Below are positions 9,571 through 16,931 of a stretch of 36,088 nucleotides of DNA, in pieces. Position 1 is the stretch's first letter, and every line of letters starts with the position of its first letter. The stretch is taken from contig MSTD01000053.1 of the NCBI GenBank assembly GCA_001942045.1, positions 1 through 36,088 of the forward strand. The letters run 5' to 3'. A program made the position numbers and the translations under genes. The notes under the pieces are model-generated. The model searched no databases. It saw only the letters and a list, made by a program, of their open reading frames with translations, and had not been told where the DNA came from. Origin of the DNA: Mycolicibacterium porcinum (lineage in GTDB: Bacteria > Actinomycetota > Actinomycetes > Mycobacteriales > Mycobacteriaceae).

Positions 9571-10808
9571 CGCGTCACCTTTCCGACCCGGGTACGGGCC
9601 ATTTCGTACACCGATACCGTCTGCGCGGCAACGGATTCCCAACTGAAGACTTCCAGGGCCCGCTGCCGTCCGGCGGTGCCCAGCTTGCGGCGCTCCAACG
9701 GCGAGTCGAGCAGTTCACCGAGCACCGCGGTCAACTCGTCGACATCGGCCGGGCGCACCAGGCGGGCGCACGATCCGTCGTCCCCGACCACCTCGGGCAG
9801 AGCGCCCGTGCGGCTCGCCACGATCGGGGTGCCACTGGCCATGGCTTCCACGGCCGGCAGCGAGAAGCCCTCGTAGAGCGACGGGATGCAGGCCACCTCG
9901 GCAGAGGCCAGCAACGCGGCCAGCTCCTCATCGCTCAGCCCGCTGGAACTGTGCACGATGTCGGAAATACCGAGCTCGGCAATGAGTTTCTCGGTCGGCC
10001 CGTTCGGTTCAAGCTTGGACACCAGCTGCACGTCGAGGTCGCGGGTCACCCGCAACCGGGCCACCGCGTGCAGCAGGTGGCTGACGCCTTTGAGCGGGAC
10101 GTCGGCGCTGGCGATCGCGATGATGCGTCCGCTCACGCGGTGGTCGCTGGGCTTGAACAGTTCGGTGTCCACCCCCAGCGGCACGATGTGGAGCTGATCC
10201 GGTGTCACCCCGAAGTCCTGTGCGATGTCGGCGGCCGAGGATGACGACACGGTGAGCAGCTCGGGGATCTTGCGGGCCACCTTCTTCTGCATCTCGGCGA
10301 ATCCGTACCAGCGCCGCACCAGCGGCTTGCGCCACCACTTGGCCGCGGCGATCTCGACCACCCGGTCACGCGTGATCGGGTGATGCACTGTGGCCACGAC
10401 GGGCAGGCCACTGCCGGCGATCTTCAACAGCGCCGAGCCCAGGCTCTGGTTGTCGTGGACCACGTCGAACTCGTCGCGGCGCTCCGCCAGGATCCGGGCC
10501 ACGCGCATGGTGAACGTCCGAGGCTCCGGGAAGCCCGCACTCCACATGGTGGCCAATTCCAGGGCGTCGATGCCGTCACGGATCTCGCTGGGCCTGGGCA
10601 CCCGGAAGGGGTCCGGTTCGCGGTAGAGGTCGAGGCTGGGGACCTTGGTCAGCTTGACCCGCGGATCGAGCCCTTCGGGGTAGGGCTGGCCGGAGAACAC
10701 CTCGACGTCATGGCCGAGTTCGGCCAGCCCGCGGCTCAGATAGCGCACGTAGACGCCCTGGCCACCGCAATGAGTCTTGCTCCGATAGGACAGCAACGCG
10801 ATACGCAT
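9564..10808 (-). CDS. manT: GT4 glycosyltransferase, probable MMP mannosyltransferase ManT
   Basis: 414 residues. GT-B fold: the N-terminal domain opens MRIALLSYRSKTHCGGQGVY with the acceptor-side GGxGVY motif, and the C-terminal domain carries the GT4 signature PSLYEGFSLPAVEAMASGTP with the Ex7E glutamates. VATVHHPITRD and HDNQSLGSALL are further family-like motifs. ManT is the GDP-mannose-dependent alpha-1,4-mannosyltransferase that elongates MMP precursors; the assignment rests on the GT4 family plus the adjoining MmpH-like and two methyltransferase genes. It is first of a three-gene operon (manT-meT3-mmpH) with a clear sigma-A-like promoter and an operator about 70 bases upstream. Glycogen-type GT4 enzymes are the main alternative. 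Confidence 0.83.
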   Translation of the reverse strand: MRIALLSYRSKTHCGGQGVYVRYLSRGLAELGHDVEVFSGQPYPEGLDPRVKLTKVPSLDLYREPDPFRVPRPSEIRDGIDALELATMWSAGFPEPRTFTMRVARILAERRDEFDVVHDNQSLGSALLKIAGSGLPVVATVHHPITRDRVVEIAAAKWWRKPLVRRWYGFAEMQKKVARKIPELLTVSSSSAADIAQDFGVTPDQLHIVPLGVDTELFKPSDHRVSGRIIAIASADVPLKGVSHLLHAVARLRVTRDLDVQLVSKLEPNGPTEKLIAELGISDIVHSSSGLSDEELAALLASAEVACIPSLYEGFSLPAVEAMASGTPIVASRTGALPEVVGDDGSCARLVRPADVDELTAVLGELLDSPLERRKLGTAGRQRALEVFSWESVAAQTVSVYEMARTRVGKVTRC

Positions 10809-10877
10809 AATCAGATCACCCGACGGCCGGAATGGTGCTGAGCTGGGAATACACGCTCACGCGTCGACTCCGAACCC

Positions 10878-10923
10878 TCTGGACATGTGTCCAGACTATA
10901 GTTTGACCTGCTAGCCAACGCAA
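10878..10923 (-). promoter_or_regulatory. promoter and TetR operator of the manT operon
   Basis: On the minus strand, -35 TTGCGT (10923-10918), a 17-base spacer and -10 TATAGT (10900-10895) form a good promoter with a predicted start near 10888. Over that start lies a perfect 8-2-8 inverted repeat, TCTGGACA-TG-TGTCCAGA (10878-10895 as written on the plus strand). The core GGACA-N2-TGTCC and its position just after the -10 box match the operator at the tetR gene (7030-7043). The leader to the manT ATG would be about 80 bases. Confidence 0.75.
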
Positions 10924-10938
10924 CGCGTCGGCCTGCAC

Positions 10939-11394
10939 CTAAGCCGGAGGGAAGCCACCGGTGGCGACCGGGCCCCAACGCACCGGCGTGATCCGGATCA
11001 GGCACTTGCCCTGGTCCACCATCGCCTGCCGGTACTCGTCCCAATCGGGGTGTTCGCCGGCGACCGCGCGGAAGTAGTCGACCAGCGGCTCGACCGCGTC
11101 GGGCAGTCCGATCACCTCGGCATCGCCGTCGACTTGCACGTACGGTCCGTTGAACTCCTCGGACAGCACGGTCACGCTGGCGCGGGGCGTGCGCCGGAGA
11201 TTGGCGGCCTTCGCCCGTTGCGGGTAGCTCGCGATCACGATGCGGCCCTGATCATCCACCCCGCCCGTCACCGGTGAGGTCTGCAGCGAGCCGTAGGCGC
11301 GAAACGTGGTGAGCACTATGTGGTGTCGCGGTCGCACGAAGTCCTGGAGTTCGTCGATACCCACCCTGTCAGCGGTCGCATACTTTCTGGCCAT
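10939..11394 (-). CDS. PPOX class oxidoreductase, probably F420-dependent
   Basis: 151 residues from the ATG at 11394. A split-barrel flavin-binding protein of the pyridoxamine-phosphate-oxidase class. The segments RAKAANLRRTPRASVTVL and AGEHPDWDEYRQAMVDQGK resemble the M. tuberculosis F420-binding protein Rv1155. These proteins use F420 or FMN to reduce small molecules; the substrate is unknown. The upstream in-frame start at 11412 adds six residues and is less likely. Its first 26 bases overlap the end of the C39-like gene on the same strand, so the two are probably cotranscribed. It ends before the manT promoter, which it does not overlap. Confidence 0.8.
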   Translation of the reverse strand: MARKYATADRVGIDELQDFVRPRHHIVLTTFRAYGSLQTSPVTGGVDDQGRIVIASYPQRAKAANLRRTPRASVTVLSEEFNGPYVQVDGDAEVIGLPDAVEPLVDYFRAVAGEHPDWDEYRQAMVDQGKCLIRITPVRWGPVATGGFPPA

Positions 11395-11962
11395 GCTTCG
11401 ACGGTAGGACAAAGGCGAAGGGCCGTGGGAAACCCAGCCCGGTCAGCGTGGCATCCCGCACCGCCGCGACATCGACCGGCAGCACCTTGCCCGACGACGG
11501 TTCATAGCACTCCAGAACATCCTGGGCCGCACCGACGATCAATACCCAGTGCCGCGGGATGCCGCGTTCACCGATCAGCATGGCCACCGGCCAGCCGGTG
11601 TCGACGGCGCTCCGGACATCCGACAATGCATCGCGGGCGCCGCGAAAGCGCCGCCATCGGTATGCCACTCCACGTTTCGCACTGTGGCCGCTCAGCGCGC
11701 GGGCCATCCCGGCAGGCGTGGTGCCGAGGCGCCGGGGCCAAATCCTGTTGACGGCAGCGTGAATTCGGCCCTGCTCGGCAGCGAACCAGGCTTCGCCGTC
11801 CGCGTGCAGCAACTCCGCGCGATAGGCGTGATCGAGGATGGCGCCGGCCACCACCGCGACGGTCGGACCACAGGTGACCCCGTCGCGCTGCCGCAGCCGT
11901 AAGGCCGCCAATCTTGCTGGCTTCACACAGATCCTGTCATCGCATCGATCAATTTCTGCCAT
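11369..11962 (-). CDS. C39-like cysteine peptidase homologue, function unknown
   Basis: 197 residues from the ATG at 11962. A likely catalytic set can be read in papain/C39 order: Gln25 and Cys31 in RQRDGVTCGPT, His138 in RHWVLIVG, and an acidic residue in CYEPSSG (Glu154, where C39 proteins usually have Asp). There is no signal peptide, transmembrane segment or ABC domain, so it is not a bacteriocin-processing exporter; it would be a soluble cytoplasmic protein. Basic stretches (RWRRFRGAR) are notable. The upstream extension to 12181 runs across the divergent secreted-protein gene and is rejected. It overlaps the next gene (PPOX) by 26 bases, suggesting coupling. Protease or transglutaminase-like activity is inference. 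Confidence 0.68.
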   Translation of the reverse strand: MAEIDRCDDRICVKPARLAALRLRQRDGVTCGPTVAVVAGAILDHAYRAELLHADGEAWFAAEQGRIHAAVNRIWPRRLGTTPAGMARALSGHSAKRGVAYRWRRFRGARDALSDVRSAVDTGWPVAMLIGERGIPRHWVLIVGAAQDVLECYEPSSGKVLPVDVAAVRDATLTGLGFPRPFAFVLPSKHGQKVCDR

Positions 11963-12040
11963 CGGAACTAAAGCGCCTGAGCTGCCGGTTCTTACCGGTA
12001 CATGGCAGCGTAAGCGACTATCGGAAGTAAGGACACTCCA

Positions 12041-12331
12041 GTGCGAAACACCATCGGAAACTCTCGGATCGTCGCCGTGGCGCTGGGCGTTGCGGTGGCG
12101 GCGATCATCGGGTCGGCGGGAGTGGCCTCGGCCGCACCCAACGGGCCCAGCAATGCCGAGCAGACGATCAGAAACCTGCAATCCCAGGGCTACACGGTGA
12201 TCGTCAACCGCCTCGGCTCGTCACCGCTGGATCAGGCGTCCGTCGTCGCGGTACGTCCCGGGCCGAACTTCAGCCGCACCGACACCCTGAGTGCCGTCAC
12301 TCAACGCACGGTGTACGTCGACGTCAAGTAG
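12041..12331 (+). CDS. small secreted mycobacterial protein
   Basis: 96 residues, start GTG with AAGGA 9 bases before it. The N-terminal signal peptide has a hydrophobic core (VAVALGVAVAAIIGSAG) and ends VASAAPNGPS, a good signal peptidase I site near residue 32. The mature part contains LQSQGYTVIVN and the C-terminus RTVYVDVK, a pattern I recognise from a family of short exported mycobacterial proteins of unknown function. It is divergent from the C39-like gene with 78 bases between starts, containing a short inverted repeat CCGGT-N4-ACCGG (11985-11998) of uncertain meaning. Confidence 0.75.
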   Translation: MRNTIGNSRIVAVALGVAVAAIIGSAGVASAAPNGPSNAEQTIRNLQSQGYTVIVNRLGSSPLDQASVVAVRPGPNFSRTDTLSAVTQRTVYVDVK

Positions 12332-12367
12332 CAGACAGCCACTGCCATCGGAGTCGATAATGACCTG

Positions 12368-13126
12368 ATGGCAGTGAAAATCGCGGATCTGCTGGCCAGC
12401 AAGCTGGACGCCCTGCGATACCAGCCGACTGCCAAACGAATTCGGATCTGCCTTGGCGGTGAACCGGTGGTCGACACCATCGCGGCGCTTCTGATCTGGG
12501 AGCCGCGCCGGGTGGTCCCGACGTACGCGGTGCCGCGCTCGGCGTTGACGGCTCAGCTCGTGCCGGCCGGCGGGGAAGTGGGTGACGACGAGATCCCGGG
12601 ATTCCTGGACCCATCGGTGCCGTTCACCGCGCACACCTGTCCTGGAACGTCGTTCGACGTCATCGCCGGCGACGAGACCGGGGCGGCCGCGGCATTCCAG
12701 CCGGACGATCCGGAGCTGGCCGATTACGTGATCCTGGACTTCGCGACGTTCGAATGGCGCGAGGAGGACGAGCCGATCGTCGCGCACCCGCACGATCCGT
12801 TCCACCGCATCGACGTCCGGCGCAGCCGGCGACGGGTCCGCATCGAACTCGACGGGAAGGTGCTGGCCGAATCCTGTAGTCCCATGTTGCTATTCGAGAC
12901 GGGACTGCCGACCCGCCACTACCTTCCCCGCGAAGACGTGACCGCCGTTCTCGATGTCAGCAACACCGTCACGTATTGCGCGTACAAGGGCCGGGCCACC
13001 TACTACTCATTGCCCGGCGGACCGGCCGATATCGCCTGGTCGTATCACGAACCGCTGATCGAGGCCGTGCCGGTCCGCGACCACATCTGCTTCTACGACG
13101 AGCGGGTCGATGTATTCGTAAGCTGA
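12368..13126 (+). CDS. tandem DUF427 protein
   Basis: 252 residues. The C-terminal half (about 150-250) is a clear DUF427 domain: VRIELDGKVLAES, LLFETGLPTRHYLPREDV, TYCAYKGRATYYSL and the C-terminal FYDERVDVFV. The N-terminal half has a weaker version of the same pattern (RIRICLGGEPVVDT, then IWEPRRVVPTYAVPRS) without the cysteine/lysine segment, so it reads as a duplicated, partly degenerate copy. DUF427 proteins are common in actinobacteria and have no established activity. The gene precedes the membrane-protein operon by 45 bases and might be cotranscribed with it. Confidence 0.8.
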   Translation: MAVKIADLLASKLDALRYQPTAKRIRICLGGEPVVDTIAALLIWEPRRVVPTYAVPRSALTAQLVPAGGEVGDDEIPGFLDPSVPFTAHTCPGTSFDVIAGDETGAAAAFQPDDPELADYVILDFATFEWREEDEPIVAHPHDPFHRIDVRRSRRRVRIELDGKVLAESCSPMLLFETGLPTRHYLPREDVTAVLDVSNTVTYCAYKGRATYYSLPGGPADIAWSYHEPLIEAVPVRDHICFYDERVDVFVS

Positions 13127-13171
13127 CGGAACGCCTGTTTCGACCAGGCAAGTTCTGGCAACATCACCCGC

Positions 13172-15001
13172 ATGGGCACATCGGATGTCACGCTCACCGC
13201 GGCCGCCGGGACGGAAGGCGGTGGTGCCGCCCTCGATCAGGTGATCGGCATGTCGGTGGTCGCCCTGATCGTCACGGTCGCGCTGCTGTGGATCGGCTAC
13301 CTGCACCGCAACCGGCGCATCACCTGGCTGAACAACTTCGCCGAGTGGCTGGGCCGCAAATTCCACCGTCCGCCGTGGGTTGCGCTGCAGGTGTTCCTGT
13401 TCACCGCGACCATCATCTGCGCGCTGTTCGGTTTCATCTGGGACGTCAGCCTGCACATCGGCAAGGGACGTGACGAAGGCCCGCTGGCCAACCCCGCCCA
13501 CTACTTCATCCTGATCGGGCTGTTCCTGCTGTTCATCGCCGGCTCGATGGCGATCGTGCTGCCCCACGACAAACCTGGCCCGGCCGCGATCCGGATCACC
13601 CGCACCTGGTACGCCCCGGTGGGCGGGGTGCTGATGGCACTATGCGGGCTGTACGCCCTCATCGGCTTCCCACTCGACGACATCTGGCACCGCATCTTCG
13701 GCCAGGACGTCACCCTGTGGGGCCCAACGCATTTGATGCTCATCGGCGGTGCCGGTTTGTCTCTGATCGCCGTGCTGCTGCTGGAACACGAGGGCCGGGT
13801 GACGATGGGCCCGGACGGTATGGCCGAGGACAGCAAGTTCAACAAGTTTCTCTACTTCCTGTCGTTCGGCGGCCTGTTCATCGGGCTCTCGGTGTTCCAG
13901 ATCGAGTACGACTTCGGAGTCGAGCAATTCCGTCTGGTGTTGCATCCGATGATGATCGCCGCCGCAGCGGCCTTCGCCGCGGTCGCGGCTCGGCTGGTCC
14001 TCGGCCCGGGTGCGGCCTTGATCGCCGCCGGGTTCGCGATTGCGCTGCGAGGTGCAGTGGCCTTCATCGTCGGCCCGGGGCTCGGTGCGCCGATCAGTTG
14101 GTTCGCCCTCTATCTCGGCCCGGCCCTGGTGGTCGAACTGCTCGCCTTGACTCCGCTTGTCAAGCGGCCCATCCTGTTCGGCGCGGTGGGCGGTCTCGGT
14201 GTGGCCACCGTCGGACTCTGGCTGGAGTCGTTGTGGATCGGCGCGGTCTATCACTACCCGTGGCCCACCAGCATGTGGGGTGAGGCGCTGGCCATGGCGA
14301 TCCCCGTCGCCGTCGGGATGGGCCTGTGCGGCGCACTGCTGGCACTGGTACTCACCGGGCAACCGCTGCCGCGGCCCGCGGTGGGAATCTCCATCGTGGT
14401 GGCAACCGTACTGGTGATCGGCGGCGCGGTGACCAACGGACTGCGCACCGAGGTTCCTCAGAATGCCACTGCGACAATTACTTTGACGGATCTGCCGGCC
14501 GACAACGGACATCGCATGGCCTCGGCCGACGTTCAGATCACCCCGGCCGGGTTGATCGGCGACGATCCGGAGTGGGTATCGATCCTGGCGTGGCAGGGCG
14601 GGTTGGCCAACCATCGCGGTTTGATCATCGACCGGTTGGAGAAGGTGGGCGAAGGGCACTACCGCTCGACGCAACCCATCCCGGTTTCCGGCAGTTGGAA
14701 GACGCTGCTGCGGGTGCAGGACGGAACCACGATGGCCGGTGTCCCGATCTTCCTGCCCGCCGATCCGGGTATCGGTGCCGAGGAAACGCCGGCGCTGACC
14801 TCGAGCACTCGCGAGTTCGTGCAGGAGATCACGATCCTGCAGCGTGAACGCAACCTCGACCACCCGTCCTGGCTGTACACCGTGGCTTCGCTGGTCGTCC
14901 TGGTGTGCACGCTGATCCTCATCGCCGGGCTGACCTGGGGCGCGGGCCGGATCAATGCCAGGGAGCTGGCCGCGGGCCGTGAACCCGCCGAGCGCACATG
15001 A
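13172..15001 (+). CDS. polytopic membrane protein with duplicated Asp/His motif and FixH/YtkA-like external domain
   Basis: 609 residues. I count about 12 hydrophobic segments between residues 24 and 422, an external domain at about 425-565, and a last segment at 567-589. A motif occurs twice at membrane boundaries: D91-x3-H95, D101 and P-A-H110, and D169-x3-H173, D179 and P-T-H187, each followed by a Leu/Ile-Gly-rich helix. Further candidates are D247, H258, E352 and H361. The external domain has the motif GHYRSTQPIPVSGSWKTLLR, as in FixH/YtkA/CopC-CopD-associated domains. The arrangement suggests metal binding in the membrane. It starts a four-gene unit and its stop overlaps the next ATG (ATGA). 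No clear Shine-Dalgarno precedes the ATG. The function is unknown; copper handling is a guess. Confidence 0.75.
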   Translation: MGTSDVTLTAAAGTEGGGAALDQVIGMSVVALIVTVALLWIGYLHRNRRITWLNNFAEWLGRKFHRPPWVALQVFLFTATIICALFGFIWDVSLHIGKGRDEGPLANPAHYFILIGLFLLFIAGSMAIVLPHDKPGPAAIRITRTWYAPVGGVLMALCGLYALIGFPLDDIWHRIFGQDVTLWGPTHLMLIGGAGLSLIAVLLLEHEGRVTMGPDGMAEDSKFNKFLYFLSFGGLFIGLSVFQIEYDFGVEQFRLVLHPMMIAAAAAFAAVAARLVLGPGAALIAAGFAIALRGAVAFIVGPGLGAPISWFALYLGPALVVELLALTPLVKRPILFGAVGGLGVATVGLWLESLWIGAVYHYPWPTSMWGEALAMAIPVAVGMGLCGALLALVLTGQPLPRPAVGISIVVATVLVIGGAVTNGLRTEVPQNATATITLTDLPADNGHRMASADVQITPAGLIGDDPEWVSILAWQGGLANHRGLIIDRLEKVGEGHYRSTQPIPVSGSWKTLLRVQDGTTMAGVPIFLPADPGIGAEETPALTSSTREFVQEITILQRERNLDHPSWLYTVASLVVLVCTLILIAGLTWGAGRINARELAAGREPAERT

Positions 15002-15201
15002 CGGACCCGATCCAGTTCCAGGCCGACCACACGTTGCTGTTGGCGTTGCCGGCCTTCGCGCCGGCGCTCGTCGTGGTCGGCGTGGTGGTGTACATCGCGA
15101 TGCGGGACCGCCGCGGCGGGCCGCGTAATGACGACGGCGCGCCGCAAGACGATGCTCAAGATGAAGGTGTCGACCACTCAGGCGAAGATGGTTCACCGTG
15201 A
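14998..15201 (+). CDS. small single-pass membrane protein
   Basis: 67 residues. One hydrophobic segment at about 13-35 (LLLALPAFAPALVVVGVVVY) is followed by a basic stop (MRDRRGG) and a highly acidic, Asp/Glu-rich tail, probably cytoplasmic. Both ends overlap neighbours by 4 bases: ATGA with the 609-residue protein before it and GTGA with the lipoprotein after it. This is why I accept so small a gene. It may be a small subunit or assembly factor of a complex made by the flanking membrane proteins. Confidence 0.7.
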   Translation: MTDPIQFQADHTLLLALPAFAPALVVVGVVVYIAMRDRRGGPRNDDGAPQDDAQDEGVDHSGEDGSP

Positions 15202-15638
15202 TCAACCTCAAATGCAGTGTCATCGTCCTGGCGTCCGCTCTCGCCCTGGTGACGGCCGGGTGCGGCGGCTCCGGCGAGTCTCAGAAGACCGACGGCGCAG
15301 CCGGTTCGGCCACCCCTTCGGCGACCACGGTCAACCCGTCGGACATGACCAATCAACAGCAGGCGCCGGCCCGGCTGCTGATCGACGTGACCATCAAGGC
15401 CGGTGAGGTGACCCCGACCAACAAGCCGCTGCAGGGCAAGGTCGGTGAACCGATCGTGGTTCGGGTGAACAGCGATGCGGCAGACGAACTGCACGTGCAC
15501 TCCAACCCCGAACACAGCTTCAAGATCGAGCCACGGAACGGCCAGCAGTTCCAGTTCACGGTCGGCGTTCCCGGCACCGTCGACATCGAGCTGCATCAGC
15601 TGAACCGCACCATCGCCAGCGTGCAAGTGCAGCAGTGA
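15198..15638 (+). CDS. cupredoxin-like lipoprotein
   Basis: 146 residues. The signal ends in lipobox VTAGC with lipidated Cys22, followed by a Ser/Thr/Pro linker to about residue 57. The C-terminal domain of about 90 residues has a cupredoxin-like strand pattern: LIDVTIKAGEVTP, PIVVRVNSDAADELHVH, and PGTVDIELHQLNRTIASVQV. Histidines 99, 101, 106 and 133 lie where cupredoxins place ligands, but the ligand cysteine of a blue-copper site is missing, so a type-1 centre is unlikely. The mature protein would sit on the outer face of the membrane near the external domain of the 609-residue protein. Start and stop codons both overlap neighbours by 4 bases. Confidence 0.77.
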   Translation: MINLKCSVIVLASALALVTAGCGGSGESQKTDGAAGSATPSATTVNPSDMTNQQQAPARLLIDVTIKAGEVTPTNKPLQGKVGEPIVVRVNSDAADELHVHSNPEHSFKIEPRNGQQFQFTVGVPGTVDIELHQLNRTIASVQVQQ

Positions 15639-16921
15639 CGCCCGCGTCGACCGCCCTGCTGGCCCACGGTTTGGGCGGTTCGACCGATCTCCCCATCCCC
15701 TACACCTACGCGCTGATTGGCGCGGCATGGACGCTGACGTTCACCTTCGCGGTGGTGGCGCTGGCCTGGCGGCAGCCCCGGTTCGATCCGGACAAGCCGG
15801 GCCTGCCCCTGCCGCCCTGGGTGACGACGACCCTGGACTCCGCAGTGACGCGCTGGGGTGTGGGCCTGCTGTCGCTGACTTTCGCCGGTTGGGTGGCCTA
15901 CACCGGCTTCACCCGGCCGGCCGCCGTCAACCCGCTGCCGGGGGTCTTCTATGTCCTGCTGTGGGTCGGGCTGGTCGCGGTCTCGGTGCTGTTCGGACCG
16001 GTGTGGCGGCTGATCTCCCCGGTCCGCGCGGTGCACCGATTCCTGCCCGGGCCGAGCCGGTGGCCCTATCCCGAACGGCTGGGGTACTGGCCCGCCGCGG
16101 TCGGATTGTTCGCGTTCGTATGGCTGGAGCTGGCCAGTCCGGACCCGGGATCCGTTGCCGCCATTCGTATCTGGTTGCTGGTCTATCTGGTGGTGACGGT
16201 CGTCGGCGCGGTGTGCTGCGGGCAGCGGTGGTTGGAGAGCGCCGATCCGTTCGAGGTCTACAGCACCCTCGTGTCGAAGCTGTCGCCGCTGCGCCGGCAC
16301 CACGGGCGGATGGTGCTGGGCAATCCCTTCGATCACTTGCCGTCCGTGCCGGTGCGGCCCGGCCTCGTCGCCGTGCTGTCGGTGCTGTTGGGCTCCACCG
16401 CGTTCGACAGCTTCTCGGCGATGCCCCAGTGGCGCAACTTCGTCGACGCGCATTCCGGTTCACCGTTGGGCGGCTGCCTGATCCGGACCGCGGGCCTGCT
16501 GGTGTTCGCCGCCACGGTGGCAGTCACGTTCTGGGCCGCCACCCGCGCCACCGGCGGGGTCGATCGCCGGCTGCGACGCGAATTGCCCGGACTGATGGCG
16601 CATTCCCTGATCCCGATCGTCATCGGCTATGTGTTCGCGCACTACCTGTCCTATCTGGTGGAGCGCGGCCAGCAGGCCGTGATCCTGCTGTTCGGGCTCC
16701 ACGACGTGCAGGTCAGCTACGTCCTGTCGGTCCACCCGACACTGTTGGCCACCCTCAAGGTCGGATTCGTGCTCGCCGGTCACGTCGCCGGGGTGATCGC
16801 GGCGCACGACCGGGCCCTGCGCCTGCTGCCGAAGCAACACCAGCTCACCGGCCAGCTCGCGACGATGCTGGTGATGGTCGGATACACGTTCACCGGGCTC
16901 TACCTGCTGTTCGGCGGGTAG
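15635..16921 (+). CDS. polytopic membrane protein, family sometimes labelled fenitrothion hydrolase
   Basis: 428 residues with about 10 hydrophobic segments. The opening AHGLGGSTDLPIPYTYAL and the C-terminal motifs MAHSLIPIVIGYVFAHY and GHVAGVIAAHDRAL are the recognisable family features; I recall actinobacterial proteins with these motifs carrying the label fenitrothion hydrolase, which I would not take as function. Paired histidines within the late membrane segments could bind a metal. It starts on a GTG that overlaps the lipoprotein stop and is followed after 10 bases by pncA. Conserved linkage with the cupredoxin-like lipoprotein suggests one membrane complex. Confidence 0.75.
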   Translation: MTPASTALLAHGLGGSTDLPIPYTYALIGAAWTLTFTFAVVALAWRQPRFDPDKPGLPLPPWVTTTLDSAVTRWGVGLLSLTFAGWVAYTGFTRPAAVNPLPGVFYVLLWVGLVAVSVLFGPVWRLISPVRAVHRFLPGPSRWPYPERLGYWPAAVGLFAFVWLELASPDPGSVAAIRIWLLVYLVVTVVGAVCCGQRWLESADPFEVYSTLVSKLSPLRRHHGRMVLGNPFDHLPSVPVRPGLVAVLSVLLGSTAFDSFSAMPQWRNFVDAHSGSPLGGCLIRTAGLLVFAATVAVTFWAATRATGGVDRRLRRELPGLMAHSLIPIVIGYVFAHYLSYLVERGQQAVILLFGLHDVQVSYVLSVHPTLLATLKVGFVLAGHVAGVIAAHDRALRLLPKQHQLTGQLATMLVMVGYTFTGLYLLFGG

Positions 16922-16931
16922 CGTCGGGAAC

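Noticed and set aside
11985..11998. CCGGT-N4-ACCGG inverted repeat between the C39-like gene and the small secreted protein
   Set aside because: Arms of five bases in GC-rich DNA are expected by chance and no regulator or promoter element fits it.
13640..15223. 527-residue leftward open frame opposite the 609-residue membrane protein
   Set aside because: Histidine/Arg/Gln-rich composition without domain structure; the plus-strand frame has clear membrane segments, motifs and overlapping neighbours.
13172..16921. The membrane operon as a copper membrane monooxygenase (pMMO/HMO) locus
   Set aside because: Subunit sizes and number do not fit PmoCAB or HmoCAB; only the spacing of one Asp/His motif is similar.
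15635..16921. Naming the last membrane protein a fenitrothion hydrolase
   Set aside because: I recall this label from homologues, but nothing in the sequence shows a phosphotriesterase active site and the gene context does not support it.
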